Position numbers and translations under genes: made by a program
Shown: piece after piece, positions 45,110 through 57,227 of the stretch
Layout: each line of letters begins with the position of its first letter
Position numbering within the stretch: the stretch's first letter is position 1
Notes under the pieces: generated by a model
What the model saw: only the letters and a program-made list of their open reading frames with translations
What the model was told of the DNA's origin: nothing
Databases searched by the model: none
From: Plenodomus lindquistii
Taxonomy: Eukaryota; Ascomycota; Dothideomycetes; Pleosporales; Leptosphaeriaceae
Direction: 5' to 3'
NCBI GenBank assembly: GCA_025504975.1
Contig: JANUWI010000003.1
Location: 1,488,001 to 1,552,000 of the forward strand
DNA length: 64,000 nucleotides

Positions 45110-45897
45110 GATGGGCGGAGGCGCACTCTGCAGCGAACAATGTCGACGACCCCGGGCACTGGCTGCGAATGGGCGGCGTAAGCGAAGGGCAATGTGATGC
45201 GCGGGGCACGAGATGTTGTTCTAGAAGCCGGGATGTTTTCTTCTGCGCAGCTGCTGGATGGGTGTTGTTGTGCTGCCACTTTACAATGGGCCTCGGGACT
45301 AGAATCAAGTCACCTTGGGGGGGACCTGGGACAAGGAACAAGGTGCCAGCGACTCGTGAGTCGTGTGTGGTCCAGAAAGCTTTGGCGCCCAATGTCTAGA
45401 ACAGAGAGCTGGCGGTGAGGCGTGGGCAAGGGAACCTGCCCTTCAACGTCTTCGCCTTTTGCACACGTCAGAGACACAGTGGGACACGGTTGTCGGTGAA
45501 TGCACTGCGAGCTGCTGTAACTATTTGCTACACGAACGCGTCCACGTCACGTAGTCAGCTGCTGCTAGGCTGCAAGGCTGCCCAGGAGGGATCGTCCCTT
45601 CCCGCTATCGTACTGACTGGGCATCTCACAGCATGCCCAACACCCCTCCACGATTACATACAATCATAGATTCCTCACTGGAGTCGTCCCAGCGCTGCAC
45701 AGTGCTGCAAAACACCGTCAGCGATTCCCTCGCTGCACTGCCAATAATGCCAAATCACATGCGCCCAAAAAAAACGCTGACTGCGTGACCTGAGCATCGG
45801 ACGATATTACATCACCGTGCATGCGCCTACTACGCTTAGAACCCTCAACACCCAGACTGGACATCAACATCAACACAAATATCATCATCAACCATGC
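45110..45897. other. Spacer between MSN5 and the GH5 gene
   Basis: 788 bp; it holds the MSN5 promoter and the 3' end of the GH5 gene on the same strand. Frames here look like chance openings. Confidence 0.45.
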
Positions 45898-48380
45898 CTA
45901 CATGACCGCACACGCCTGTCGCTGGCACTGCTGCAGATACCCTTCATCTTCCTCCATTCCCAGCGCTGTGCCTGGCTTGCGAATTACCCCCTTCACTCTG
46001 AGCGTCTGCTCCCCCTCTGCATGCCACCACGTGAGGATTTGGAGGAGAGCCCCGTCCGTCTCTGCTGAGACTATGGTCCATTTCCCCCCGCTGACTTCGA
46101 CGCTCGTCTGGCCTGATGGGAAATGGAATTCTGGGAGGAAGCAGATTGTGGGCACGTCTTCTGCGGTTGCGCTCGGTGCAGAGAGTGCAAGCTTGAAAGT
46201 TGATGTCTTCAAGTCGAAGCCGTATGATAACACATCACCGTGTACCGCAACAGGTGTTGGCCGAATAAACGCCTCCGCCGCGCGCAGGCCGCGCACATCG
46301 TCGTCTGTCCTGCTTGTGCTCATCCGCTCTTGTGTGACCGTCCGCTGCAGGTTGGATGGCTTGACGCTGAGTGTATCTGATGAGTGCGTCTTTGAGAATG
46401 AGGGCGAGTCCATGTCGAGCGATGCGCGTGCATCAGAGGGCGAGAAAGGCCCGGGAGGCACTGCCTTGTCGTCTAGTGAGTATATTGACAAGTCTTCGCC
46501 GTTCCATTGATCGCCCCAGAAATGTTGATTCTGCTTCACGTTAGCCAGGTCAGTGTGGTATATCCATCGGTATACGTACTGTCGCAACATAGGTCCACAG
46601 TGCAAAGCCATTAGCTTGGCTATTCTCAAGTGCAAAGTGGTTGGCATCCAGCGCCGCGATTTGACTGCTGTAATTGCCAGTCTTGTAGGCATACTTGTCG
46701 TCCATGTCATAAGGAATGCCAATCTCGGTGAAGACACATGGATGCACGCCTGCGTACTCTGTGCCTTCCTCCCGGATCGCCTGGAGTTGGTGTGAGAAAC
46801 AGTTTCGAATAGCATTCTCGCCAATTTTGATGGCGAATGCTGGTGTCAGGTATTTCCCTCGCAAAACACCGAAGACGTCAACGTTCCATACCCGATTCCA
46901 CTTCTTCGTGATCAACGTAATACCATCGTAAAAATGCGGCGAAAAGATCATGTTTGGGTCATCGTCTTCAGTGCCCTTGATCAAGGGCGGTATTTCCAAC
47001 ACTGGCGGCTGGAAGAACATTAGTGTGTCTGGGAATATAGACTTGATCATCTTGCTGTACGCCCGATAGTGTGGCATCCAGTAGTGGTTCGTAAAGTATT
47101 CGTAATCAATCTTGGCCCCGTTCTCATTGGGGTCCTTTCCAAAGTAGTCTTTCTTCAGTACTGTATCGGTCGCCGGGTCCCACACTCCGTGCTGCGCCCA
47201 CAAGCACTCGCCGAGTCGCCACCCTGGATCGCGCTTCCATCCGTATTTCGTATCATCGTAGTCGGCTGATAGCCACGCACTCTTCCCTTGGGGATCAATC
47301 AATACGGTGCCACTCTTGTACGGTCCCAAGCCACCAAATTCCCACGTCGCGATCTCGCAAGCTCTTCCTGATCCGGTCAAGATGGCTTGCCACGCCGTTG
47401 GCGAAGTTCCTTTTTGTAGTTTTTGCTCAGATGGAATCACTGTAATGTCTTGATAGCTAATCAGGCCTCTGTTGGGTTCGTTCAAGCTCTCCCAGCCAAC
47501 GATTGGGTCGTGCCACAGGTCACCTGCGTCTCTGATGCGCTTCGCAAAGTGTTCGATTGCCCCAAGATAGTGATCAAGGAGGTAGTCTTGAATGTTCTTG
47601 CCGTCGATTATGGCCTTGGGCGCAAAGGCTCGCCCGCCAAAGAATAGAGTCCAGAGGACTTGACATGCGAGTCTTGTGTAGTTGGTGGCCCAGATCATCT
47701 TGGGGAAGGTGGCGGGGTCGGGATATGTGTTTTGCACGAGAGCAGCCTCAGTGACGGCGAACATTTCTGGATCCAGACCGCAGGCGTAAATGGTCCACAT
47801 TGGAGCTCCTGAACCCCCTGAGAACCGCGACCACTAAGTTGGTGTTAGTTGCTAGTGTGTCATGATCGCCACAAATGACATACGACGTCCTGATGCGGGT
47901 CCATGAATATGTAGAAGTTGTACTCCTTGGCCTTGCGTAATATGGCGATTGTGTGGTCTATCCATTCTTCATCGTACTTTCCAGGACCCGCATGTTCTAT
48001 CGCCTCCCACGTGAAGATGTATCGTATGGTGTTGTACCCCCAACTCCGCAGCCGCGAAAGATGTGTGTCTGCATCTTCCAACGAGAAGGGTCGGTTAACA
48101 AAGGAGACGTTGTCGCCATCGAAGAAGTGGTCGGATATGTGCGAGTACATTTCTGGTGTCGCAGGCATCTTGGCGTCTGCTGCCATGTTGATGCCATGAA
48201 GCTGATGTGGTATTAGCCATGGACATGTTGCATAGAGTTCGAGGCGTAGAATTTATTTGGTGCAGAGTTGAGTCTGCTCGTGTGCACATGCGACTGGGTT
48301 GGGGCGTTACGTACGGTGACCTCACGGTTCTGGGGATCGCGAAAGGTGCGCCCATCGATGCGCAACTTCATCGTCGACAT
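45898..48380 (-). CDS. EGH1: GH5 ergosteryl-beta-glucosidase (Egh1-like)
   Basis: Four exons: 48380-48315, 48201-47884, 47833-46580, 46533-45898. Introns are 113, 50 and 46 bp. The product is about 757 aa (yeast Yir007w/Egh1 764). The N-terminus reads LRIDGRTFRDPQNREVTLHGINMAADAK-like after splicing, typical of this GH5 subfamily (GH5_12). WGYNTIRYIFTWEAIEH and FMDPHQDVVWSRFSGGSGAP follow. The acid/base glutamate lies in WESLNEPNRG and the nucleophile in CVFTEIGIPYD. A C-terminal beta-rich domain completes the enzyme. Relatives hydrolyse ergosteryl glucoside (and glucosylceramide in a sister enzyme) in the cytosol/vacuolar lipid pathway. No signal peptide is visible, which fits an intracellular enzyme. 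It is divergent from the DNAJC3-like gene. Substrate preference between sterol glucoside and glucosylceramide cannot be told by eye. Confidence 0.85.
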
Positions 48381-48807
48381 GGTTCCTGGCGGGGGTATAA
48401 AGTACACGAGGAAAGGAGGACAGCAAAGGAAAGAACAGGGAATACAGAAAAGGCGGAGAGTGTGGGCAGTAGTCTGGGGAATCAATCAGCAGCCGGATGG
48501 TGGATGTTGCTTGGTCCGGCGTCATTGACGGCATACGGCTATTTCAGGTTAGCAAGATTTGCTCAGATGTCCATCCCATGTCGGTTCATGCGGACTGGAC
48601 CCTGGAATCAATCTGAACGCCTCAAACGGCAAAAGGCAAAAGGCCACCTTGTCACGACACGTTTCCTGTCCTCCACCCGCATCCCATGACTTAAACTCCC
48701 CCGACCGCCCCCGCGCCCCGTGGTTTCCTTGTCCTCCCCACCACAGTCTCTCGTTCGCTCGAATACAACACCACCACACCACCACAGAGTGACCTCACCC
48801 GCCCACC
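48381..48807. promoter_or_regulatory. Shared divergent promoter, EGH1/DNAJC3-like
   Basis: 427 bp between divergent start codons. No unfolded-protein-response element could be assigned by eye. Confidence 0.4.
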
Positions 48808-50361
48808 ATGATACTGCGGCTGTCCTCCCTTGCCCTGGGGCTGCTGTCGGCGGCTCCTCTGGCCAGCGCGCTCTCTGCTACAGACATTCCTGCCGATATT
48901 CCCGTGTCGCAGCTCATCAAGGACGCCGGCATCAAGCTGGCGACTGGCGACACCCACGATGCCCTCACCTACTTCGACGTGGCCATTTCGCGCGACCCCC
49001 AAAACTACCTCACCTTCTTCAGGCGCGGCGCTGCCTACCTCTCCCTAGGACGCACGGCACAGGCGCAGCACGACTTCGACAAAGTCTTGGAACTGAAGCC
49101 TGGATTCGAAGGCGCACTCGTGCAGAGGGCCAAGATAAGAGCAAGGAAGGCCGACTGGGCTGCGGCGCGCAAAGACTACGAGGCTGCAGGCAAGACTCAA
49201 GACATTGCAGAGCTCGAGGAGGCCCAGGGCGCTGCCATTCTTGCACAAGAGGCCGCGAACAAAGGCGACTGGGAGGCCTGTATCAGCCACGCGGGCACCG
49301 CCATTGTTGTAGCCGGTGGCGCATACGACATCCGGAAAACCAGGGCACGATGTCGCTTTGAGAAGGGCGAGGTTGTCGAGGGCATAAGCGACCTGCAGCA
49401 TCTCCTGCAAATCAACACTGGCGACATCGAGCCTCACCTCCAAAGCTCAGCCATGGCCTTTTACTCCCTGGGCGAAACCGAAAAGGGCCTCAAGCACATT
49501 GCGCAATGTCTCCAATCTGATCCGGACTCCAAGGCCTGCATGAAACTGCGCCGGCGAGAAAAGAACCTCGAAAAGACGCTCAAGAAAGTCCGCACATTCT
49601 TTGAAAAGCGCCAATTCGCCACCGCGTCCAAACTCCTCATCGACCGCGGCGAAGAAGACCCTGGTCTGCTCAAAGAAGTCAAGCAAGACTTTGCCGACTA
49701 CATTGCAGCAGGCTACATTTACCCCTCATCCCCACAAGGGCTCTACCAGAACCTCGTCGAGATGACCTGCGAAGCGTACGTTGAAATGAACAACCACAAA
49801 AAGGGCGCGCAATACTGCACAGAAGCCCTAGCACTAAACCCCAACTCCCTCCACGGCGCCCTCCACAAAGCGCAAAAAGAGCTCGAAGCCGATGACTTTG
49901 AAGCCTGCATTCGCATTCTCGACCACGCCAAAGAACATCACCAGTCCCAGCGCCTAGACGAAATGCTGAACAAAGCACACACCCTCCTCAAACGCTCAAA
50001 AACAAAGGACTACTACAAAGTCCTCGGCGTCAGTCGTGACGCCACTGAGCGCGAAGTCAAGAAAGCGTATCGTGGGCTGAGTAAAATCTACCACCCGGAC
50101 AAGGCGAGCGCGAATGGCATCACGCCCGAGGAAGCGCAGAAGAAGATGGCAGCAGTGAATGAAGCGTATGAGGTGTTGAGTGATCCAGAACTCAAAGAGC
50201 GCTTTGACCGCGGCGACGATCCAAATAGCAATGAACAGCAACAAGGCCATCCATTCCAGGGCTCGCCATTCGGTGGTGGTCAGCAATTCATGTTCAGACA
50301 AGGAGGCGGTTTCCCTGGCGGCGCACAGTTCAAGTTCCAGGGCGGCGGATTTCCATTCTAG
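48808..50361 (+). CDS. ER-lumenal TPR/J-domain co-chaperone (DNAJC3/p58IPK type)
   Basis: Single exon, 517 aa. A clear signal peptide (residues 1-21, LSSLALGLLSAAPLASA) sends it to the ER. About nine TPR-like helical pairs follow from residue 35 (for example LIKDAGIKLATGDTHDALTYF). The J domain starts near DYYKVLGVSRDATEREVKKAYR, with the HPD triad at about residues 429-431 and AYEVLSDPELKERFD. The C-terminus is Gly/Phe-rich. DNAJC3/p58IPK binds unfolded clients through its TPRs and hands them to the lumenal Hsp70 BiP/Kar2. It is unrelated in build to the four J proteins at 12.5-19.9 kb: it lacks the shared intron and coiled coil. No HDEL-type retention signal is seen at the C-terminus. Confidence 0.92.
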   Translation: MILRLSSLALGLLSAAPLASALSATDIPADIPVSQLIKDAGIKLATGDTHDALTYFDVAISRDPQNYLTFFRRGAAYLSLGRTAQAQHDFDKVLELKPGFEGALVQRAKIRARKADWAAARKDYEAAGKTQDIAELEEAQGAAILAQEAANKGDWEACISHAGTAIVVAGGAYDIRKTRARCRFEKGEVVEGISDLQHLLQINTGDIEPHLQSSAMAFYSLGETEKGLKHIAQCLQSDPDSKACMKLRRREKNLEKTLKKVRTFFEKRQFATASKLLIDRGEEDPGLLKEVKQDFADYIAAGYIYPSSPQGLYQNLVEMTCEAYVEMNNHKKGAQYCTEALALNPNSLHGALHKAQKELEADDFEACIRILDHAKEHHQSQRLDEMLNKAHTLLKRSKTKDYYKVLGVSRDATEREVKKAYRGLSKIYHPDKASANGITPEEAQKKMAAVNEAYEVLSDPELKERFDRGDDPNSNEQQQGHPFQGSPFGGGQQFMFRQGGGFPGGAQFKFQGGGFPF

Positions 50362-51183
50362 AATTCTTCTTCGTTTCTTCTTTGGTCAGTGGGAGTCTCA
50401 GAGGAGTAAGCTGGGCATTGATTGGCGTTTTCTTGGAAGTTCTTCGTGTATATGATATCACTGTTTACCATACCTCTTTTGCTCCCCCTTTTTGCGTATG
50501 CGATAGGTAGATGTCGTATTGGATTGCGAAGAGTCAATGAAGTAAGCTTTCATGATACTGCGCAATGCGAGTATGAACTCTTTTCAGTCGATCATGAGAG
50601 TTGCTTGTGTTCACCTCCAAGGCCCTGAGATGGGAAGTCGCGACAGAGCAATGCTGACAAAGTCCACTAGCGTCGTCAACCGTCTGTCAAGCAGGCTGCT
50701 TGTGACTTCCTCTCCTCAACCTCACACATGACTCTGCATCTTTCACCAGCCCTTTTCGCAGCTGAATGGCCGCAGCTTCATGCTCAACCTACTAGCAACC
50801 CTACTTCCAGCGTACCCTCAGCATCATCTTCGTCCTATCGCTCAACAATGCACAGTCAGAGCCTATCATGTCCATGGCCACGGTGATACGGCAGACTGCA
50901 AGACGCAATGGGATGTTATTTGAGAGGAGATGGCATCGTACAGGTTTATTGCGATGCGTGGCTATTGGCTGGAGTGAACAGGGCGTTCGTCATTTGGCGT
51001 TGAGTGGCGCAAGGCTGAGGATTCGAAGGGTGACAGAGCATTCGTGAGATGATTCATCGTTGATGACCAGACGCTCTCTTCCTATCGACTACTTTCTACC
51101 CAAACGGCTCAGGTTGATGACGGATTGCTACGACCCGACTCTACCTCAGATGCTTCTGTCTCCCCGCAGACTCTGCTCGGTGA
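50362..51183. other. Spacer upstream of the multi-pass membrane gene
   Basis: 822 bp. The first exon of the membrane protein below should lie here, but I could not fix it. No other gene. Confidence 0.4.
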
Positions 51184-53064
51184 CCAGCGCACGTCCGCAC
51201 ACTAGAATCCCCCATCAAATATGTGGGACCATTTGGCACCCTCCCCAATAATGCGACAGCCTCATGGAGAACTGGGCCGACTCAACGAGGAACACGGAGT
51301 ATCCTGGCGACATGTATTTTCACACTGAGTGCGTGTGTGTATACCTCACTACATTTGAACGTTCCTCGACATGGACGCACAACTTGGAAAGCTCAGGTAC
51401 CGAGAAGATTCGGCTGGATATTAGTTGGCCTGATTGCACCTGAACTTGTAAGGCTGTGTCCTTGACCGTCTATGATGGACTCATTGTTCTAGATTGCCTT
51501 CATCGCTTTGAAGCAACTATTGGACTCGAATACTCTCCAAAAGCAGATGAGCGCGTTGATTAAACTACAGCCCGATGCAGAAGCTCTTGCTGAGACGCAG
51601 AATTTATCGGTCCTTCCAAGCGCGGACTTGCAGCCAGCTGAGCGTCCTGTCACGTTTGTGGAAGCTCACGTTGGCAGAACTCCTCCACGCGGTTCTACTC
51701 CGGTCACGACACTACGGAATCATGCAAAATCTTATAGATCATACGAGTGGACCAAGTCGCACAGTCAACTCGCTGTCATGGGTGGCTTTGCGTTCGATGC
51801 CTCCAAGCGTCGACCAGAGATGTTACCCCCGCACCACATTCGCCCGACAATCACACCCAAAGGCTTACTTTTCCTTGTCAAATTCGCACCGGAATACGTG
51901 CCCGATATCTCTGCCACCACCATCAAAGACAAAAGCAAGGCAGATAATGTTGCGAAAACGGTTGTATGTCTCCAAGTCTCCTGGTTTATAATGCAAATTA
52001 TAGGGTGCCTTGCAACAAGACAACTCATCAGTTTGCTCGAACTCAACACACTTTTGCACGCTTTATGCTTCATCATAATTTACGCAGCTTGGTGGCATAA
52101 GCCTTTGAATGTCGAAGAACCAATCCCTATCGACGTTGTTGACGAGCGAGTTGCGGCTCACTGCGCGTACATGGTAATGACGAGTCTAATCAGCAGAGAT
52201 CGAATGTGCCATGGAGTTGCGGAAGAGCAAATCAAACTGATTCAGGCAATGCGCCTTTTCCCGCAAAAGTCGTTTCCGCAGCTGGGGCCATATGAACGAC
52301 AGAAACCTCGGGTAATTACGGGCGATGACATGTCAAACGCTACGTTGAACTTTTACTGCGGCCACATATGCCATGGCTTTGAACTTGATGTGACATTGTC
52401 AAGGAAAGGCTTCAACGCGGGATTTGGCAATTTCGCGAGATCGACTGCTTATGTCCGCCTTCAACCAAGGTATCAAGAATGTTTGAGGCTTGCTGAAATG
52501 ATCATGCTCGGTCACTCTACCTTGGAACGGCCAGACCCATACAGACCTGACTTAGTCGTGCTTGAGGTGGATTATTTGGACATTTCGTTTCGCGACGACA
52601 AGCTTTGGCTGGCTATACTTCTTGTCGGGAGCTGCTACGGTGGGACACATCTCCTCGCTTGGACTGGCCCTTTCCCTACCAATATTGAGGAATGGCTGTG
52701 GCGTAGCTCTTGCCTCGTCATCCTAATTCCTGGCCCATTATTTCTCTTCGCATATTTGTCTGTCTCTTTCTGGCATACCCTACGCGAGAGTATGTGGTAC
52801 GAGGCCGGCCATAACCCATTTTCACAGCGCGCTCGAATCCTAGGTATGTACTCGCCCATACACTTGCAGCGGATTGGTCGTGTCATGAATTCAGCCTGGC
52901 TCCACTTACTGTATGTTTTGAGATCTCTTACTTTTCTGATCGTTCCATACATCCTAGCTCGTATCTACATCATCGTCGCTAGTTTTAAAAGTCTCGCATA
53001 CCTACCGGAGGGAGTTTACGAAGTACCGCTGTGGAGCACGTACATACCTTACTTCGGTGCTTGA
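51184..53064 (+). CDS. Fungal multi-pass membrane protein, 5' end unresolved
   Basis: Frames 51184-51447 and 51493-53064 are joined by a 45 bp intron (51448-51492, donor GTAAGG), giving PELIAFIALKQ, as in a widespread uncharacterised fungal membrane family. The N-terminal exon has TRSILATCIFTLSACVYTSLHLNVP, a transmembrane pass after a lumenal-like segment. The second exon carries the family motif LTPKGLLFL-like (TPKGLLFLVKF), DISATTIKDKSKAD, a hydrophobic block ending LELNTLLHALCFIIIYAAWWHKPL, and three or four more membrane segments towards the C-terminus. At least 610 aa are coded. No ATG lies in the first open stretch, so one or more upstream exons (probably a signal peptide) must exist. 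Function unknown; relatives are abundant in Pezizomycotina accessory regions. Confidence 0.72.
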
Positions 53065-55687
53065 ACAGTCGCCAGCAGAGAAGGAGAAGGCCACTGGAGC
53101 GAGGCACGGGTCGGGCGAGAAACGTATAAGATACAATATCTCACATAATCTAGCACGGTATTGCTCGTCTTTGAAAACAGATGTCGAAGTACTCTATCCA
53201 CATTATTGTAGAACCTTCTCCCCTCCGCAGCACGTCATTCCACCTCCACGTTGTTCTCGTAGTTTAGGTAGTCTGTATACACGTGTACACCATCGTCTTC
53301 GCATATCTCACATCCTCAAACGACATTTTGACAACACAAGTCCAACATATACTTTATCCTGCTATTCACCTAGCCCTTAAGCACATAGCCGTGAACCGTG
53401 CACCTCTCGCCATCTTAGCAGTCTGGCGGAGTCAGGCGCAGTATCAGTAATACGCAACAAGGACAAAGGGGTCGAGAGTACGGAGAACGATTGTAGGATA
53501 GTTGTTTCGTTACTCGTAATCTTTTGTGCGACTCCGATGTACATGTACCATTCACGATGAGTTATAAACGAGGTAGTATGTTAGATAGCGGAGTATACTT
53601 GTACATATACCACAATAGACGTAGAACGTACTCAACAGTCTGATCTCCCTGTACGACGTGCTACGAAGGTAATATAGAGGCACAATAAATACAAGTTCCT
53701 TTGTCGAGATCTAATTAAAACCAATTGTGATTTCACAGCATATTGAATAAGTGTTAAGATAAGAAAATTCATACGTGGTCAAGGAAAAGGTTGCAGCTAT
53801 GGCAATGTCATCAAAAAAGTACAGGACATCTTTCTTCGTCGGGGGTTATCAAAATCGCAGGCTAGGCAAGCGATGTGGCTTTTGCGTAGACTCTTTGCAT
53901 AGATTCTCTATATAGTGACCGTGGTAGAACACAAAAGCATAGGGGTATCTTCGCGCGTCCGTTTCTTCCAGTTGACCGACTTGGCAAGATCCAGGCGTTT
54001 CTATCAATTGAGACGTGATTGTGTTTTGAAAATACCCAGTAGCGCTAACTGAGTCTCGAACCATCCTCGCTCTGTAGATGCTCCTAAGCTAATGAAAGCA
54101 GACTGACGGATTGCCCCAAGGGCAGCGAAAACGTACACCACGCTGGATCTTTGCTGTCAACATGGCAATCAAAGTCTTGTGGCGTTGGATAATTTCAACC
54201 AATAGTAACGCATCAATAAAGCTGATAAGTAGGTGTGAGCTGGTAAGAAGCTGCCGTGAGCAGCAGTACAGTGTTTTATTGGCGCACCGAGAAGCGGAGA
54301 TCAGCGCGGTGTATTCGAGGAACTGAATGACAAATCTCTAGCTAAAGTGACTTGCACTAAGCTCAAGACGGGTGACTCGAGGGGTACAAGCGTGCAGTGT
54401 AGTGTCTCCGCAAGAATGCCAAACAGGAATGCACTAGCCGCAAGAACAACCGAAGAACGGTTCCATGTCGTAATTCTGGCTATGTCAAAAGCGGCCACCT
54501 GTTCGCGCAGCCCGCCATGAGCCTTCGGAAGTCGCTCCGCCCGCCAACAAACCTTCGGTTGGCGGGGGGCGGCGCGGGTGTGTTCACTGCTCATAGAACT
54601 CTTGCCCTGTGCTGTCAACGTCGGGAGGGAAAGAATGAAACTATAAGTTGACTGTCATGCAGTCGAAGACATCGAATGCATACCTTGAATTTGGTGTTAT
54701 ACACTTAATTCACAAGGACAACAATGCTGCTACAGCTGTTAGGACGGAGTCTGGAGCTCAAATTCCATCAGGCGCGACGCAAGCAATTCCGAGAAGTCCG
54801 CAAAGACGATAATTTATGTTGGTTTCGGTCCGAAAGTTCATGTCGCCTGTCTCTGAGGCGCCTAGGTGTACTACAAAGTATCTTGCTGGTCCGAGTCTAC
54901 GAGGTTCCAGGCGATACAGTGGGGAAGCGTGTGAGATTGCACGAGACCATCTGATGAAAGAAGTACCATCGATGAGCATCTTCAGATCAAGCATCGTGAC
55001 GTCAAAGCCTATGCCATGTAAGTCTAGCTAGACGACTTTGAGCCAGACGGTGCTGACCCTCAACATGAAAACGAGCATGGTCTGGATACGATCTAGCCAG
55101 AGGTCCTACTAAACTGTTCTTTCAAGGTACGCTGCCGTTTAGTCGTCTTGTTAGGGTTCACGCTTAAGGCTACTAGTCCTTGCAATCAGTGGAATGACCT
55201 CCGACCATTTTTGTCCAATCTAGTGCAATGAGCTGAGAACATCGATGGATTAACCCTATTCCGGTCTGACTTAGTGGAACTGAGCCCCAGTTGAGCATAG
55301 CGACTAGCGGCTATTGGACGGAAGCTCCCTGCCTCCCGGTAGCGCTAGAGTAATTGGGTAAGGGTCTGCATTTAGTGTACCCGGCTGGCACTTACACAGT
55401 ACGTCCAAGCGTACCGGTATTTCCTGTCGTTTAGCTACCCTTTTTGCGGAGTATTAGGCTTGTTGCATTCACTATAGACTTGTTGCGTCATATCATCTCG
55501 CCACAAGTCTTCAAGTCATACACCTTCTTTGTAGTATCTGAAATTTGTCAAGACAGCTATTCTGTACTCGGTCTTCTACGACGACACATTCAAGGTCTAC
55601 TATCCAGGCGTTCTTGAAGCATTCGGTTGATACTATCGAGGCATTTGTCTGACATTTGGGATCTATCTCCAATACGTCTTAGGCAAA
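53065..55687. other. Gene-poor 2.6 kb spacer
   Basis: No coding frame with a domain or a coherent splice pattern on either strand. AT-rich patches lie around 53500-53800. One strong GC-rich hairpin is listed separately. The right end contains the 5' flank of the chitin deacetylase gene. Confidence 0.5.
54540..54566. other. GC-rich hairpin
   Basis: A perfect 9 bp inverted repeat CCCGCCAAC/GTTGGCGGG flanks a 9-base loop (54549-54557). Confidence 0.75.
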
Positions 55688-57227
55688 ATGCATCTATCGT
55701 TCTTGCTCAACACTGTATCGCTGCTCCAGTTCGGCGCCTTGACCCTGGCACATGGCGCTGACCATGGCGGTCATGGATTCCCACGCATGGGAGTATTTGG
55801 AGGCCGGGATACAATGCGGCATCTTCCGCAACGTGTGATTGAAGAGATAGAAGGCTACACCCAAGCTGATCTTCACAAAAGAGATTGGTCAGTACCGGAC
55901 AAGGACTCAAAAGACTCCAAACATAAAAGATGTGGACCAGGAATGGGCTATTGTGCTGATCGTGAATGGTATGTTCTCCAAAAGACACAAGTTCTACCCA
56001 TCGCCTAAGCTGATGGCTCGGCAGCTGTTCGCCTGTAGGCTACTGCGGCACAGGCTACCAACACTGCGCAAGCCCGAATTGTCAGATTGATTATTCCAAC
56101 GGTTGCGACGCGTCAATAAGACCTCTTGGGAATACCACGCTCGACGTGCCTCGGCCACTGATTGGCAATGTCTCCTACGAAACCGATGGAATCCACCATT
56201 GTCAGGTCCCTGGCACAGTAGCCTTGACCTTTGATGACGGCCCATATAACTACACGTCACACGTTCTTGATATACTTGGAACGGCCAATGCCAAAGCCAC
56301 CTTCTTCATCACGGGCAACAATCTGGGCAAAGGCCAGATCGATATCGAGGAGAATGGATGGCCAGAAATCATACGGCGCATGCACCGCGAAGGGCATCAG
56401 GTACTGTTGGTCAACTTCCGTCATTATCTATTCCTAATAAATTGGTCTCTAGATCGCTGGCCATAGCTGGGGTCATCTGAATTTGAGCTCGCTCAACGAA
56501 TCGGAGGTGGTCAAGGAGGTGGAGTATGTCGAAATGGCGCTCCGGAACATCCTGGGCTTCTTTCCCACATACTTTCGTCCGCCTTACGATGATTGTACAT
56601 CCGACACCTGCAATAATGTTCTCAAAAGATTGGGTTACCACCTTAGTAAGCATCAGCGTTGTAACTATGACGTAATGCTAACTTCGACCTCACAGCATAC
56701 CAAAATATCGTGAACAGAGGTAGAGCCCTTTTCCTGATTTTGTTGATACTATGTGCTAACGCTGTTATTAGACTGGCAGAATGATGACAGCTCGAGAATC
56801 CAGGTCTCGAAAGACCTGTTCCACGCGTCCATGAATAAGACGAACCCTCGCGACGTGAATTATATGTTTTTACTGCACGATACACATTACCAGTCTAGTT
56901 GGTATGCATGTCGCGCGCCATCTCCACACGTAGTCACTGACGGCAAGGTAGGAACCTGACGGGATATATGCTGGACTACTTCCGTTTATTCAATTACAGC
57001 AGACTAGTAACTGTTGCCGAGTGTATGGGCGATCCTCCAGAGAATTGGTACCGTCCTGCTGGTGGCGCAGCCCCTGCTGCCCAGCTAGTAAGTTATTGAT
57101 CGAGCCGCCTACCATGTAACCTTTCGTTAACAGTCTCTAGTTGAGGAAGAACAACGACGGCAGTACTGTCCAGTACGGTTCCTTGCTCCTTGTGTTCGCA
57201 CAAGTCCTGGCATTCCTCTTCATGTAG
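55688..57227 (+). CDS. GPI-anchored chitin deacetylase with chitin-binding domain
   Basis: Seven exons: 55688-55968, 56025-56400, 56453-56645, 56696-56719 (24 nt), 56772-56901, 56952-57087, 57141-57227. All introns are 50-56 bp. The product is about 408 aa. A signal peptide (MHLSFLLNTVSLLQFGALTL) is followed by a chitin-binding type 1 module starting CGPGMGYCADREC and ending CQIDYSNGCD. The carbohydrate esterase 4 (NodB) domain has TFDDGPYNYT, where the Asp pair binds metal and acts as base. GHSWGHLNL (metal histidines) and FRPPYDDC follow. The spliced tail ends in YGSLLLVFAQVLAFLFM, a GPI-attachment signal. The enzyme converts surface chitin to chitosan, which hides hyphae from host chitinases and receptors. 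The small exons are consistent in frame; the unspliced sequence would stop early. Confidence 0.85.

Noticed and set aside
48808..50361. DNAJC3-like gene as a fifth member of the J-domain cluster
   Set aside because: Different architecture (signal peptide, TPRs, C-terminal J domain), no shared intron, and a conserved eukaryotic orthologue.
54724..55031. Overlapping opposite-strand frames in the gene desert
   Set aside because: Neither has a recognisable motif or introns; likely chance.
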